Counted from the stretch's first letter, positions 1-9,297 are shown. The stretch: 64,000 bases of DNA from an uncultured Elusimicrobia bacterium (GCA_947306425.1 CAMZGO010000005.1:52778-116777); one strand, 5' to 3'. Notes: generated by a model not told the origin, from the sequence alone. Translations and numbers: made by a program.

Positions 1-1088
1 CTTTGGAAGAAGAATTTAAAAGACGTTTTTACAAAATTACCGATGTAACATTTGCTTTGGCAATGAAAATGGTTAAAAGCACCAATTGGCTTTCCCCGTT
101 AATGCATATAATAATGTCTATCGGAGTGGCATTTGTTATCGGTTTTGGCAGTTACTTAATTGTTACCGGCAGGATTACGAGCGGTAATTTCGTCGCTTTC
201 ACTGCGGCATTGATAATGTTATATAAACCTTTAAAGTCGGTAGGTAATTACTATATTTCCATACAAAATTCTTTTATTGCCATTGACCGTATTTTTGAAA
301 TTTTGGATTTGCAGCCTCAACTTAAAGATAGAGAAAATCCAGCTACTTTGACGGAAATACGTAAAGGCATAACTTTTGATAATGTGTGTTTTGCCTACGT
401 TCCGGGGCGCGAAGTATTGCATAATATTACCCTTGAAATACCGCGCGGAACAACTTTGGCTTTGGTTGGTAATTCCGGAGGAGGTAAGACCACAATTTCT
501 ACCTTAATTCCGCGCTTATATGATATTACCGGCGGGGAAATCAAAATTGACGGCGTTAATGTAAAGGACATAAGCCAGGATTCTTTAAGGAAACAAATTG
601 CAATGGTTTTTCAGGATAATTTTTTATTTACGGGAACTATCAGGGAAAATGTTTTGCTTGGTAATCCAAATGTTACCGATGCGGAAATTTGGGCCGCGTT
701 AGAAAATGCGTGTTTGGCTGATTTTGTTAAAGGATTGGAACTTGGGCTTGATACAGAAATCGGTGAACGCGGTACCTTACTTTCCGGCGGACAAAAACAA
801 CGCCTTGCTATCGCACGGGCCTTTGTTAAAAATGCACCTATTGTGATTTTAGACGAAGCAACAAGCGCCTTGGATACGAAATCAGAGCGGGTTGTACAAG
901 AAGCATTGGATAATTTGATGAAGAACAGAACTGTTATCGTTATAGCACACCGTTTGAGTACGGTGCAAAATGCCGATAATATTATAGTGGTAAACGACGG
1001 GCAAATTGTTGAAAGCGGAAACCATGAAACCTTACTTGCCCAAGACGGTGCTTATGCTGCTTTATACAAGATGCAGTTTAAAAAGTGA
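1..1088 (+). CDS. ABC exporter, MsbA-like, C-terminal part (5' truncated by window)
   Basis: This is the C-terminal 361 residues of a half-size ABC exporter with a fused ATPase; the beginning lies outside the window. The first ~100 residues hold the last transmembrane helices of the membrane domain (hydrophobic runs around residues 30-55 and 60-75). The nucleotide-binding domain follows: Walker A GNSGGGKTT, Q-loop region MVFQDN, signature LSGGQKQRLAIARA, Walker B IVILDEATSALD and H-loop AHRLST. Families with this layout flip lipid A or lipid-linked glycans across the inner membrane. The next gene starts 8 bases after its stop and belongs to a surface-sugar operon, so export of lipid A or a lipid-linked glycan is likely; the exact substrate is not shown by the sequence. 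Confidence 0.9.
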   Translation, partial: LEEEFKRRFYKITDVTFALAMKMVKSTNWLSPLMHIIMSIGVAFVIGFGSYLIVTGRITSGNFVAFTAALIMLYKPLKSVGNYYISIQNSFIAIDRIFEILDLQPQLKDRENPATLTEIRKGITFDNVCFAYVPGREVLHNITLEIPRGTTLALVGNSGGGKTTISTLIPRLYDITGGEIKIDGVNVKDISQDSLRKQIAMVFQDNFLFTGTIRENVLLGNPNVTDAEIWAALENACLADFVKGLELGLDTEIGERGTLLSGGQKQRLAIARAFVKNAPIVILDEATSALDTKSERVVQEALDNLMKNRTVIVIAHRLSTVQNADNIIVVNDGQIVESGNHETLLAQDGAYAALYKMQFKK

Positions 1089-1096
1089 GGGTATTT

Positions 1097-2614
1097 ATGA
1101 ATAGCAATATTTTTGATAAATTGTTTGTTTTGGAAATGGCAAATAATCATGATGGCAGTGTAGAGCATGGTTTAAAAATTATCAGACAGATGGCTAATGT
1201 TTGCAAAAAGTATCCTATGTTTAAATTTGCATTTAAGTTCCAATTTAGAGATTTAGATACTTTTATTCACCCGGAATATCAAAGTAGGAAAGACATAAAA
1301 TATATCAAACGTTTCACAGATTCCCGTATAAGCAAAGCAGATTATCAAACTTTATTTGATGAAGCTAAAAAACAGGGTTTTATTACGATGTGTACTCCTT
1401 TTGATGAGCCTTCGGTAGATTTGGTTGTTAAAATGGGTTTTGATATAGTAAAAGTAGCAAGTGCTTCTTTCCAAGATTGGCCTTTGCTTACAAAAATAGT
1501 TGAATGTGATAAACCTATAGTTTTATCTTGTGCAACAGCATCTTTGGAAGAAATAGATAATGTAGTTAATTTCTTTAAAAACAGGAATAAAACTTTTGCC
1601 TTAATGCATTGTGTTGCAGACTATCCCACTAAAACAGAAAAATTACAATTAAACCAAATTGACGTGCTTAAAAAACTTTATCCGGAAATACCTATAGGTT
1701 TTTCAACACATGAAGACCCTGATGCAACAGACATTATTCCTTTAGCAGTTGCTAAAGGTGCTAAAATATTTGAAAAGCATGTTAATATCAAGGAAGCGGG
1801 TTTTACTATTAACGGTTATTCTTCTACGGATGAACAGGTAGATAAATGGCTTGCATCAGCACAACATGCGTTTGAAATTTGCGGTTCTGAAGAAGGAACG
1901 CGCTACAAGCCATCTGAAACAGAAAGTGCAAGTATTAAAAATTTAAGCCGCGGTGTTTGGGCAAAAGAAATAATTAAAAAAGGAGATAAAATAACACTTG
2001 ATAAAATATTCCTTGCCATGCCGACTTTTGAAGGACAGTTGACAGCAAGAGATTTATCAAAATATTCAATTTATACCGCTAAAGAAGATATTAAACCGCA
2101 GGAACCTGTTTATAAAGAAAAATTAGATTATAAAAACATTCATAAACAAGTTGCGGAAATAGTTACAAAAATTCAGGATTTGATAGAAAAAGCAAATATT
2201 GTTGTTCCAAATCACACTTATTTTGAGTTATCACATCATTACGGAATTGATAAGTTTTACGAAGTAGGTGCGACAATTATTGATTGTATTAATAGGGAAT
2301 ATTGCAAGAAATTATTGATACTTTTGCCTAATCAAAAACATCCTTGCCATTATCATCAAAAAAAGGAAGAAACTTTTTTGGTCGTTTACGGAGATTTAAC
2401 CCTTGAACTTGACGGAGAAACAAAACATTATAAAAAAGGTGATATGGTGCTTGTAAAAAGAGGTCAAAAACATAGTTTTGCGACAAATAATGGGTTGATT
2501 TTTGAGGAAATATCAACTACCCATTACAAAAATGATTCTTTTTATGATGATGTAAGTATCATGGAAAATAAAAACCGCAAAACGGCAATGATTCTTAATT
2601 GTAAGGTAAAATAA
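1097..2614 (+). CDS. NeuB-type sialic/nonulosonic acid synthase fused to a C-terminal cupin
   Basis: The N-terminal ~270 residues form a NeuB-type TIM barrel (FVLEMANNHDGS near the start, then KVASASFQDWPL, ALMHCVADYPT, IGFSTHE and IFEKHV), which in this family condenses phosphoenolpyruvate with an N-acyl sugar to make a nonulosonic acid. Residues ~285-345 resemble an antifreeze/SAF-like segment (SRGVWAKEIIKKGDKIT). The last ~140 residues are a cupin with a metal-site pattern HPCHYHQKKEETF and a later KRGQKHSF, similar to lyxose-isomerase-like cupins. The ATG at 1097 is preferred over the GTG at 1085 because GAGG lies about 7 bases before it. It stands in the surface-glycan operon. The cupin may isomerise or epimerise a sugar substrate; that part is inference. 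Confidence 0.85.
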   Translation: MNSNIFDKLFVLEMANNHDGSVEHGLKIIRQMANVCKKYPMFKFAFKFQFRDLDTFIHPEYQSRKDIKYIKRFTDSRISKADYQTLFDEAKKQGFITMCTPFDEPSVDLVVKMGFDIVKVASASFQDWPLLTKIVECDKPIVLSCATASLEEIDNVVNFFKNRNKTFALMHCVADYPTKTEKLQLNQIDVLKKLYPEIPIGFSTHEDPDATDIIPLAVAKGAKIFEKHVNIKEAGFTINGYSSTDEQVDKWLASAQHAFEICGSEEGTRYKPSETESASIKNLSRGVWAKEIIKKGDKITLDKIFLAMPTFEGQLTARDLSKYSIYTAKEDIKPQEPVYKEKLDYKNIHKQVAEIVTKIQDLIEKANIVVPNHTYFELSHHYGIDKFYEVGATIIDCINREYCKKLLILLPNQKHPCHYHQKKEETFLVVYGDLTLELDGETKHYKKGDMVLVKRGQKHSFATNNGLIFEEISTTHYKNDSFYDDVSIMENKNRKTAMILNCKVK

Positions 2615-2636
2615 TGATAAGGTAAAATAATGATTA
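2605..2636 (+). repeat. 16-bp tandem duplication spanning the neuB-like stop and the next start
   Basis: GGTAAAATAATGATAA at 2605-2620 is followed directly by GGTAAAATAATGATTA at 2621-2636, a tandem duplication with one mismatch. The first copy contains the stop codon of the NeuB-like gene and the second contains the ATG of the ThDP enzyme. A slippage or short duplication event has thus copied the gene junction. Confidence 0.85.
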
Positions 2637-4402
2637 AGTTGTCAAATTATATCATCAAGTTTTTAGAAGATAAAAGTGTAAGGGAAGTTTTTATGCTCCC
2701 CGGCGGCGGATGGATGCATTTGCTTGATTCTTTAGGGAGGGCAAGAAAATTAAATTATACTTGTATGCTTCATGAGCAGGCGGCTTCAATTGCTGCTGAG
2801 GCGTGTGCACAATATAATAGAAATTTAGGTGTTGTTATGGTAACAACCGGCCCGGGTGGTACAAATGCGATAACAGGTGTAGCTGCTGCTTGGGTAGATT
2901 CTACACCTATGTTGGTTTTATCTGGCCAAGTTAAGACGGCAGATTTAATCGGTAAAAGCCATTTGCGTCAAAAAGGTGCGCAGGAAATTAATATTATAGA
3001 CTTGGTAAAACCTATAACGAAATATTCAGTTATGATTACAAAAGCGGAAGATATTAAATATCATCTTGAACGTGCTGTTTATGAAGCAACACATGGTAAA
3101 AAGGGGCCTGTTTGGCTTGATATTCCGTTAGATATTCAGGCTGCTATGATTGATGAAAATAAATTAAAAGGTTTTACCCCCCCTATTGTTAAAAAAGACA
3201 AAACTTTGCCTTCTAAAATCTCAAAAGTTATAGAACTTTTAAATAAAGCCAAACAACCCTTGGTTTTAGCCGGTAACGGTATAAATTTAGCAGGTGCAAG
3301 GGAAGAATTTTTAAAACTCATTAATACTTTGCAAGTACCTGTTATGACAACATGGAAAACTATTGATTTACTTCCCAATAATTCCCCTTTATATGCGGGC
3401 CGCCCCGGCTCTATTGCAACTAGAGGTGCAAATTTTAATTTACAAAAATCTGATTTCCTTTTGTGTTTGGGGGCACGTTTAGATTTACCGCAGACGGCAT
3501 TTAATTTTAAAAATTTCGGTAAAAATGCAAATAAATTTATTGTTGATATTGATGGCGCCGAACTCAAAAAATTTAATACTTCTGCCTCATATATAAGAGC
3601 AGATGCCAAAGATTTTATTGAAGAATTTTTAAAACAAGTCAAAAAAGTAACTTATAACAATAAATCTTGGTTGAAAAGTTGTAAAGAAATGTTAGCAAAA
3701 TATCCTTTGGTTTTACCGGAATATAGGAAGCAAAAAAAATATGTAAATCCTTATATTTTGCTTGAAGAATTATCAAAAAATACAACTAAAAATGATTTAA
3801 TTGTCCCAGGTAGTTCGGGTGCCTGCAGTGAAATTACCTGTCAGGCTTTTGAAGTAAAAAGCGGACAAAGATTTTTAAATAATCAGGGCTTTGGCTCTAT
3901 GGGTTTTGGCTTACCGGCTGCTATTGGCGCTGCTATAGAAAGTAAAAAGCGCACAATTTGTATAAACGGTGATGGAGGACTGCAATTAAATATACAGGAA
4001 CTGCAAACACTTAAACGCCTTGGTTTGCCTATTAAATTGTTTGTATTAAATAATCAAGGATACGGTTCCATAAGAAATATGCAAAATAATCATTTTGCGG
4101 GCAATTTAGTAGCAAGCGACGGCATAAAAAATATGACTTTACCGGATATTATTAAAATTGCCAAAGCATATGGTATAAAATGTGAAAGAATAGTAAATCA
4201 AAATAATCTATCAAGTAAAATAAAAAGAATTTTAAATGGTAAGGGGCCTTTTATTTGTGATGTTTTAGTTGACCCCAAACAACAAACAATGCCAAGGGTA
4301 TCGTCACAAAAATTACCTAATGGCAAGATGGTTTCAAAACCAATAGAGGATATGTATCCGTTTTTAAGCCGTAAAGAAATGGAGGAAAATTTAAAATTAT
4401 GA
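2630..4402 (+). CDS. Thiamine diphosphate-dependent enzyme, acetolactate synthase-like
   Basis: A 590-residue ThDP enzyme of the acetolactate synthase/pyruvate oxidase superfamily. The N-terminal Pyr domain carries the expected glutamate in LHEQAAS (Glu49) and the TTGPGGTNAITG motif. A central domain (~190-340) follows. The C-terminal PP domain has GDGGLQLNIQEL with NNQGYGS about 28 residues on (~447-475), the Mg-ThDP binding motif. Branched-chain synthesis is unlikely because the gene is embedded among NeuB-like, glycosyltransferase, methyltransferase and epimerase genes and no regulatory subunit is near. ThDP enzymes in such clusters transfer short carbonyl groups to make modified sugars. 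The substrate cannot be told from the sequence. It overlaps the next gene by ATGA. Confidence 0.85.
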   Translation: MIKLSNYIIKFLEDKSVREVFMLPGGGWMHLLDSLGRARKLNYTCMLHEQAASIAAEACAQYNRNLGVVMVTTGPGGTNAITGVAAAWVDSTPMLVLSGQVKTADLIGKSHLRQKGAQEINIIDLVKPITKYSVMITKAEDIKYHLERAVYEATHGKKGPVWLDIPLDIQAAMIDENKLKGFTPPIVKKDKTLPSKISKVIELLNKAKQPLVLAGNGINLAGAREEFLKLINTLQVPVMTTWKTIDLLPNNSPLYAGRPGSIATRGANFNLQKSDFLLCLGARLDLPQTAFNFKNFGKNANKFIVDIDGAELKKFNTSASYIRADAKDFIEEFLKQVKKVTYNNKSWLKSCKEMLAKYPLVLPEYRKQKKYVNPYILLEELSKNTTKNDLIVPGSSGACSEITCQAFEVKSGQRFLNNQGFGSMGFGLPAAIGAAIESKKRTICINGDGGLQLNIQELQTLKRLGLPIKLFVLNNQGYGSIRNMQNNHFAGNLVASDGIKNMTLPDIIKIAKAYGIKCERIVNQNNLSSKIKRILNGKGPFICDVLVDPKQQTMPRVSSQKLPNGKMVSKPIEDMYPFLSRKEMEENLKL

Positions 4403-5340
4403 AAAAGAAAATTTCAATCATTTCAAGTGCTTTTAATGAAGAAGAAAATGTGCAAGTTCTTTATGAAAAAGTTAAAGAACAAATGTCTAAATTAGCGGAC
4501 AAATATGACTATGAACATATTATTTTAGATAATGCGTCTACAGACGGTACAGCAAAAAAATTGCGTGAAATTGCGGCTAAAGACAAAAATTTTAAGGTCA
4601 TTTTAAATGCACGTAACTTCGGGCATATACGTTCCCCCTATTATGGTATGCTGCAGGCAAAAGGGGATGCCGTAATAAGTATGGTTTCTGATTTGCAGGA
4701 CCCGCCTGAACTTATACCAGATTTTATTAAGAAATGGGAAGAAGGTAATAAAATAGTTGTAGGTCAAAAAAATCAGGCGGAAGAAAGTTCCCTGTTTTTT
4801 ATGGTACGTAAATTTTATTATTGGCTGCTTAACAAGGCAAATGATACGGGGGCAGAATTAATCTCTAATTTTACCGGCTTTGGCATATACGATAAAGAGG
4901 TAATAGAAGAGCTTCGTAAAATTAATGACCCTTATCCTTATTTACGCGGGCTTGTTTCTGAACTTGGTTATCAGCGTGATATTATTACCTACAAACAACC
5001 GTTAAGGAAGCGCGGAATAACAAAGAATAATTTTTATACATTATATGATATGGCAATGATTGGGTTTACTAATCACAGCAAAGTACCTTTACGTTTAGCG
5101 GCATTCTGCGGGTTTGCTTTATCGGCATTAAGTTTACTTTTGGCTTTTATTTATTTGGTTTTGAAACTTTTGTATTGGGAACGTTTCCCTATGGGTACGG
5201 CCCCGATATTGATTGCGGTATTTTTCTTTTCGTCAATGCAATTATTTTTTATAGGTGTTATTGGGGAATATTTGGGTGCTGTTTTAACGCAAGTTTTACA
5301 CCGCCCTTTGGTAATTGAAAAGGAAAGAATAAATTTCTAG
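4399..5340 (+). CDS. Family 2 glycosyltransferase with two C-terminal membrane helices (GtrB/DPMS type)
   Basis: This 313-residue protein begins with a GT-A fold glycosyltransferase: SIISSAFNEEENVQVLYEKV, DNASTDGT, LNARNFGHIRSPYYGML, SMVSDLQDPPELIPDF. Two strong membrane helices close it (~235-260 and ~268-295), as in the undecaprenyl-phosphate glucosyltransferase GtrB/ArnC and dolichol-phosphate mannose synthase groups. It should load a sugar from a nucleotide donor onto polyprenyl phosphate on the cytoplasmic side of the inner membrane. It is translationally coupled to the ThDP gene through a 4-base ATGA overlap. Confidence 0.9.
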   Translation: MKKKISIISSAFNEEENVQVLYEKVKEQMSKLADKYDYEHIILDNASTDGTAKKLREIAAKDKNFKVILNARNFGHIRSPYYGMLQAKGDAVISMVSDLQDPPELIPDFIKKWEEGNKIVVGQKNQAEESSLFFMVRKFYYWLLNKANDTGAELISNFTGFGIYDKEVIEELRKINDPYPYLRGLVSELGYQRDIITYKQPLRKRGITKNNFYTLYDMAMIGFTNHSKVPLRLAAFCGFALSALSLLLAFIYLVLKLLYWERFPMGTAPILIAVFFFSSMQLFFIGVIGEYLGAVLTQVLHRPLVIEKERINF

Positions 5341-5350
5341 GGGTTGGGTT

Positions 5351-6466
5351 ATGAATTTTTGTAAATTGTGTAATAGCCGTCTGTTGCAAAAACCGGACTT
5401 TTCTTTGCCTAATATACCAAGTGCTCAGGGTTTTACTACAAGTAAAATCGGGAATACGGGTAACTTGGAACTTTTTACTTGTCCTTGCTGCGGTTTAGTA
5501 CAACTTACGTCCGAACCAGTAAGTTATTATAAAGAAGTTATTAGGGCTACTGCTGTTTCAAAAGAAATGAGGGCTTTGAGGTTAAAACAATTTAAAAAAT
5601 TTTTTGAAAAATATAAATGTAAAAAGACCATTGAAATCGGTTCCGGTACCGGTGATTACTTGGAAATTTTAACAAAAGTAAATAAAAATTCTTTTGGGTT
5701 AGAGGCAGGTAAAAACGGTATTGATGCCTGTAAAGACAGAGGTTTAAAAGTTTTTAAAGGTTATTTAGATAGGGAAAATAAGAAAATTCCTAATGCCCCG
5801 TATGACAGTTTTATAATGATGAATTTTTTGGAACATTTCCCATATCCCTTAGTTGCTTTACGTTCTATTTGGAATAATTTAACTGATAACTCCTTTGGTT
5901 TTGTTGAGGTTCCTAATTTTGAAGAAACTATTGATGAGCATAATTTCCTTGATTTTGTTCCTGACCACTTGCTTTATTTTACAAAGGATACATTATCTTT
6001 AATGTTGAATTTAGCCGGCTTTGAAGTAATTAAAATTGAAAGTGTTTTCCATAATTACATATTACAGGCGGAAGTTAAAAAACGTATTCTTCCTTCTTAT
6101 GCTAACTTCAAAACAGAGGTAGTAAGACTCAAAAAACAAATTGAACATTTGCTTAAAAAATTCCCTAATAGAAGTTTGGCAATTTGGGGGGCAGGCCACC
6201 ATTCCTTATCTTTGATGAGTATTTGCGGATTGAATGATAAGAAAATAAAGTATATTGTTGATAATGCTCCGTTTAAACAAAATAAATTAACCCCGGCCAC
6301 TTTTATACCTGTTGTAAATCCTGATTATTTTGTTAAAAACAGTCCTAAAGCAATTTTGGTTATCGCAGGTGGTTATAACGACGAAATAGTTAAACAAATA
6401 AATGCATTTAATTTAAATATAAAGGTTTTTAGTTTTGATAAAGGAATATTAAAAAATGAAAAATAA
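5351..6466 (+). CDS. SAM-dependent sugar C-methyltransferase with N-terminal zinc site
   Basis: The 371-residue protein has the three-part layout of NDP-sugar C-methyltransferases. It starts with a zinc-binding segment (FCKLCNSR near residue 4, then FTCPCCGLVQL around 40), then a Rossmann SAM-binding domain with IEIGSGTGDYLEIL (~94) and FIMMNFLEHFPYP (~155). A C-terminal domain includes LAIWGAGHHSLSL and VIAGGYNDEIV. Family members methylate keto-sugars to make branched deoxysugars. It lies 10 bases after the glycosyltransferase and overlaps the epimerase gene by 11 bases, so it is part of the same operon. Confidence 0.85.
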   Translation: MNFCKLCNSRLLQKPDFSLPNIPSAQGFTTSKIGNTGNLELFTCPCCGLVQLTSEPVSYYKEVIRATAVSKEMRALRLKQFKKFFEKYKCKKTIEIGSGTGDYLEILTKVNKNSFGLEAGKNGIDACKDRGLKVFKGYLDRENKKIPNAPYDSFIMMNFLEHFPYPLVALRSIWNNLTDNSFGFVEVPNFEETIDEHNFLDFVPDHLLYFTKDTLSLMLNLAGFEVIKIESVFHNYILQAEVKKRILPSYANFKTEVVRLKKQIEHLLKKFPNRSLAIWGAGHHSLSLMSICGLNDKKIKYIVDNAPFKQNKLTPATFIPVVNPDYFVKNSPKAILVIAGGYNDEIVKQINAFNLNIKVFSFDKGILKNEK

Positions 6467-7406
6467 GGTTAAGGTAATTATTTTAGGCGCTAATTCCCAT
6501 ATAGCAAAAGGACTTATTTTTAATTTTGCAGGGAATAATGATTATCTTCTTTATCTTTATACAACAGACAAGAATAAAACAAAAAAATTTATTAGAACCT
6601 TAGATGTAAAAAACAAGATTTTTATTAAAGATTATAATATTCCTTTTCCGAAAAATGCTGATTTGTTAATTAATTGTATAGGCCCCGGAACACCGAAATC
6701 AATGCAAGGACGTTATGAAAAGTGGTTCTTTTTACTTGAGAAATTTGATAATTTATGCCTTTCATATTTGGCAGACAACAAAAAAACACTTTATGTCCAT
6801 TTTAGCAGCGGTGCAGTTTACGGTACTTTAAAAGATGCTGCTACAAAAGATACGACTAATGATTTCCCGGTTAATGACTTAAAGTGGCAGCGTTTTTACG
6901 GTTTGTCAAAATTATATACAGAAGGGAAACATAGATCTTTGCCCGATTATAATATAGTGGATTTGCGTGTTTTTGCTTATTTCAGCCGTTTCGTTAATAT
7001 TGATGAAGATTATTTTTTGCCTAATATTTTGACGGCAATAAAAAATAATACTGTTTTGGAAATAACCCCTAACGATATGGTTAGGGATTTTATTTCCCCT
7101 CAAGATTTATTCAAACTCATTTTAACTTGCCTTAAATATTGCCAAAAACAAACATTAAATTTGCCGATTGATATAAGAAGTAAAAAACCCATCACTAAAA
7201 AGCAAATACTTAACTTTTTTGCTAAAAATTATGGGTTAAGATATAAAGTATCAAAAACATTAAAAATGATGAATTCGGGCGGTATTAAAAACAGTTACTT
7301 TTCCAAATATAAAGAACCTTTTAAAAAAATCGGTTTTAAACCGTCGCAAACATCTTTTGATACGCTTAAAACAGAAGCATCATGTTTGTTGTTAAAAAGC
7401 AACTAA
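6456..7406 (+). CDS. NAD-dependent epimerase/dehydratase-like protein
   Basis: A 316-residue short-chain dehydrogenase/epimerase-type protein. The N-terminal VKVIILGANSHIAKGLIF replaces the usual GxxGxxG dinucleotide motif with a GANSHI variant. The catalytic Ser and Tyr-x-x-x-Lys are visible as HFSSGAVYG and FYGLSKLYTE. The C-terminus is divergent. It starts 11 bases inside the methyltransferase gene and is the last gene of the surface-sugar operon, meeting the minus-strand permease gene tail to tail with a 4-base overlap. It probably reduces or epimerises the methylated keto-sugar; the exact product is unknown. Confidence 0.8.
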   Translation: MKNKVKVIILGANSHIAKGLIFNFAGNNDYLLYLYTTDKNKTKKFIRTLDVKNKIFIKDYNIPFPKNADLLINCIGPGTPKSMQGRYEKWFFLLEKFDNLCLSYLADNKKTLYVHFSSGAVYGTLKDAATKDTTNDFPVNDLKWQRFYGLSKLYTEGKHRSLPDYNIVDLRVFAYFSRFVNIDEDYFLPNILTAIKNNTVLEITPNDMVRDFISPQDLFKLILTCLKYCQKQTLNLPIDIRSKKPITKKQILNFFAKNYGLRYKVSKTLKMMNSGGIKNSYFSKYKEPFKKIGFKPSQTSFDTLKTEASCLLLKSN

Positions 7407-8275
7407 CGGAGATGGGTTTTAGGGTCTAAAATATCGCGCAGTCCGTCGCCAAGTAAATTCCAAGATAATACAAATAAAACCAGCGCCCCGCCAGGGAAAA
7501 TAAGCGTATACCAATATTCAAATGGATTGCCGTAAGTGCCAAGTATCCAATTCCTTGAAAGTGCAACAAGCTGCCCCCAATCTGCCGTTCCCGCAGGTAC
7601 GCCTAAACCGAGGAAACTCAAAGAAGATGCCGTCAAAACAATATAGCCCATATCCAGCCCGGCCATAACAATTAACGGGTTTAAAGTGTTTGGTAAAATG
7701 TGTTTAAAAAATATGTGCAAACCGCCGCCCCCCATCGCACGTGAAGAAGCTACAAAATCAAGTTCCTTAATTTTAAGCACTTCCCCCCTTATCAGCCTTG
7801 CATAAGATGGCCATGCCACCACTGTTAAAGCAAGTAACATATTAAGCATACCTCGCCCAAGTAAAGTAGCAATAACCATAGCAAGCACCATAGAGGGAAC
7901 TGCAAAAATAATATCCGTAAAGCGCATTAGTATTTCATCAATAATTCCGCCTTTATATCCTGCTAAACCGCCTATTAAAATACCTATTATTACGGCAAAA
8001 AATACTACTGTTATTGATACTTTAAAAGCAAGACGCGTACCCCAAATTAAACCATAATAAAGGTCATATTGATTCTCTGTAGTACCAAATAAATGAGTTT
8101 GGCTTGGGGGCATCGGTTCAATTTCGTAACTTGCTTGAGGCATTTTGTAACTATCCTGCTTATTTTGCGGTTTTGCAACAACAGGGGCAAGTAAAGCCGT
8201 TAAGGCAAACAGAAGTATAAATATAAACCCCGTAAGCGATGTTTTATTTTGCAGTAATTGTTTTAAAATATTCAT
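7403..8275 (-). CDS. Peptide/nickel-type ABC permease, DppC/OppC family
   Basis: A 290-residue inner-membrane permease with an N-terminal OppC-N helix (LTGFIFILLFALTALLAPVVA) and the BPD transporter core of about five helices. The EAA coupling loop reads ASSRAMGGGGLHIFFKHILPN. The C-terminus LLGDGLRDILDPKTH is typical of DppC/OppC proteins. It overlaps the upstream DppB-like gene by 4 bases (ATGA), so the pair is translationally coupled. No periplasmic binding protein and no OppD/OppF ATPases are nearby, so those parts must be encoded elsewhere if the transporter works. Confidence 0.92.
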   Translation of the reverse strand: MNILKQLLQNKTSLTGFIFILLFALTALLAPVVAKPQNKQDSYKMPQASYEIEPMPPSQTHLFGTTENQYDLYYGLIWGTRLAFKVSITVVFFAVIIGILIGGLAGYKGGIIDEILMRFTDIIFAVPSMVLAMVIATLLGRGMLNMLLALTVVAWPSYARLIRGEVLKIKELDFVASSRAMGGGGLHIFFKHILPNTLNPLIVMAGLDMGYIVLTASSLSFLGLGVPAGTADWGQLVALSRNWILGTYGNPFEYWYTLIFPGGALVLFVLSWNLLGDGLRDILDPKTHLR

Positions 8276-9297
8276 TTTAACCTTATTCTCGGGTCACAGA
8301 CCCTATATAAAATATCGGCTGCTAAATTGCCGAGTACAAATAAAAATGCAACAACTAAAGAAAAGCCTAAAATACCTGCAATATCAAGTTGTCTTGCACA
8401 TTCTACCCCAAAGCGGCCAAGGCCGTTATAATCAAAGACTGTTTCTACTATAACCGTTCCGCCAAGCAGACGTATAAATTGTATGCTTGCCAAAGTTAAA
8501 GCGGGTATTAAAGCATTTCTGAGGGCATGATTTAATATTACGCGTACTTCGCTTAAACCGCGAGCCCGGGCTGCGGTTATGTAATCTTTAGACAGTTCCT
8601 CAATTAAACTTGAGCGCATAACCTGCATTTGCAAAGCAAAAGAGCCGAAACACAAAGTAAGTGCAGGCAAAATCAAGTGGTTCAAAACATCAAAAAAGAC
8701 ATAAAAATTAAGGTTTAGTAAAGCATCGATTAAGGAAAAGCCGGTATAATTTTTGAAACCGGGGCCGTGTATAATAAGGTCCGCTGATAATGAATATTCC
8801 CCCGGCGCGAATAAATGATATTTGCCATAAAAAACCATCAGCAGCAAAAGCCCTAAAACAAATAAAGGCAAAGAAAAGCCCGAAAGAGATATAAGACGCA
8901 ATAATTTATCTAAAAACCGTCCTTTATAAATAGCGGAAAATATGCCAAAAGTTAAGCCGAAAAAGAGAACTAAAAATATTGTCAAGACAGCAAGTTGTGC
9001 AGTCGCAGGGAAATAACTTTTTATTGCCTCGGTTACGGGCATACCTGCACTTTCTGAATAGCCCAGATCACCCTTGATAATTTTTCCAAGCCAACGTGAA
9101 TATTGAATTAAAACAGGCGCATTTAAGTCGTACTTATCTATAACTTCGTTAAGGGAAGATAATTGTTTTGCATCTTTAACGTACAAAGCGGCCCGTGTTT
9201 CGGGCGGTAAATTTGAAGCAAGCAAAAACAAAAAGAAACTAACCCCGAGCAACACCAAGGGTAAAGCAAGAATTCTGCGGGCAATAAACTTAAGCAT
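8272..9297 (-). CDS. Peptide/nickel-type ABC permease, DppB/OppB family
   Basis: A 341-residue permease with the DppB/OppB N-terminus MLKFIARRILALPLVLLGVSFFLFLL, a long periplasmic loop with the LNAPVLIQYSRWLGKIIKGDLGYS region, and an EAA loop ITAARARGLSEVRVILNHALRNALIP. It is the first gene of the two-gene minus-strand unit and partners the DppC-like gene at 7403-8275. Divergent transcription from the giant plus-strand gene leaves a 156-base shared intergenic region. Confidence 0.92.
   Translation of the reverse strand: MLKFIARRILALPLVLLGVSFFLFLLASNLPPETRAALYVKDAKQLSSLNEVIDKYDLNAPVLIQYSRWLGKIIKGDLGYSESAGMPVTEAIKSYFPATAQLAVLTIFLVLFFGLTFGIFSAIYKGRFLDKLLRLISLSGFSLPLFVLGLLLLMVFYGKYHLFAPGEYSLSADLIIHGPGFKNYTGFSLIDALLNLNFYVFFDVLNHLILPALTLCFGSFALQMQVMRSSLIEELSKDYITAARARGLSEVRVILNHALRNALIPALTLASIQFIRLLGGTVIVETVFDYNGLGRFGVECARQLDIAGILGFSLVVAFLFVLGNLAADILYRVCDPRIRLK

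Noticed and set aside
3136..3642. A 168-codon minus-strand frame inside the ThDP enzyme gene
   Set aside because: The ThDP gene carries intact domain motifs over the same region; the opposite frame has no ribosome site or recognisable domain.
2630..4402. The ThDP enzyme as acetolactate synthase (ilvB) for branched-chain amino acids
   Set aside because: No small subunit or other ilv genes are adjacent, while all neighbours belong to surface-sugar synthesis.
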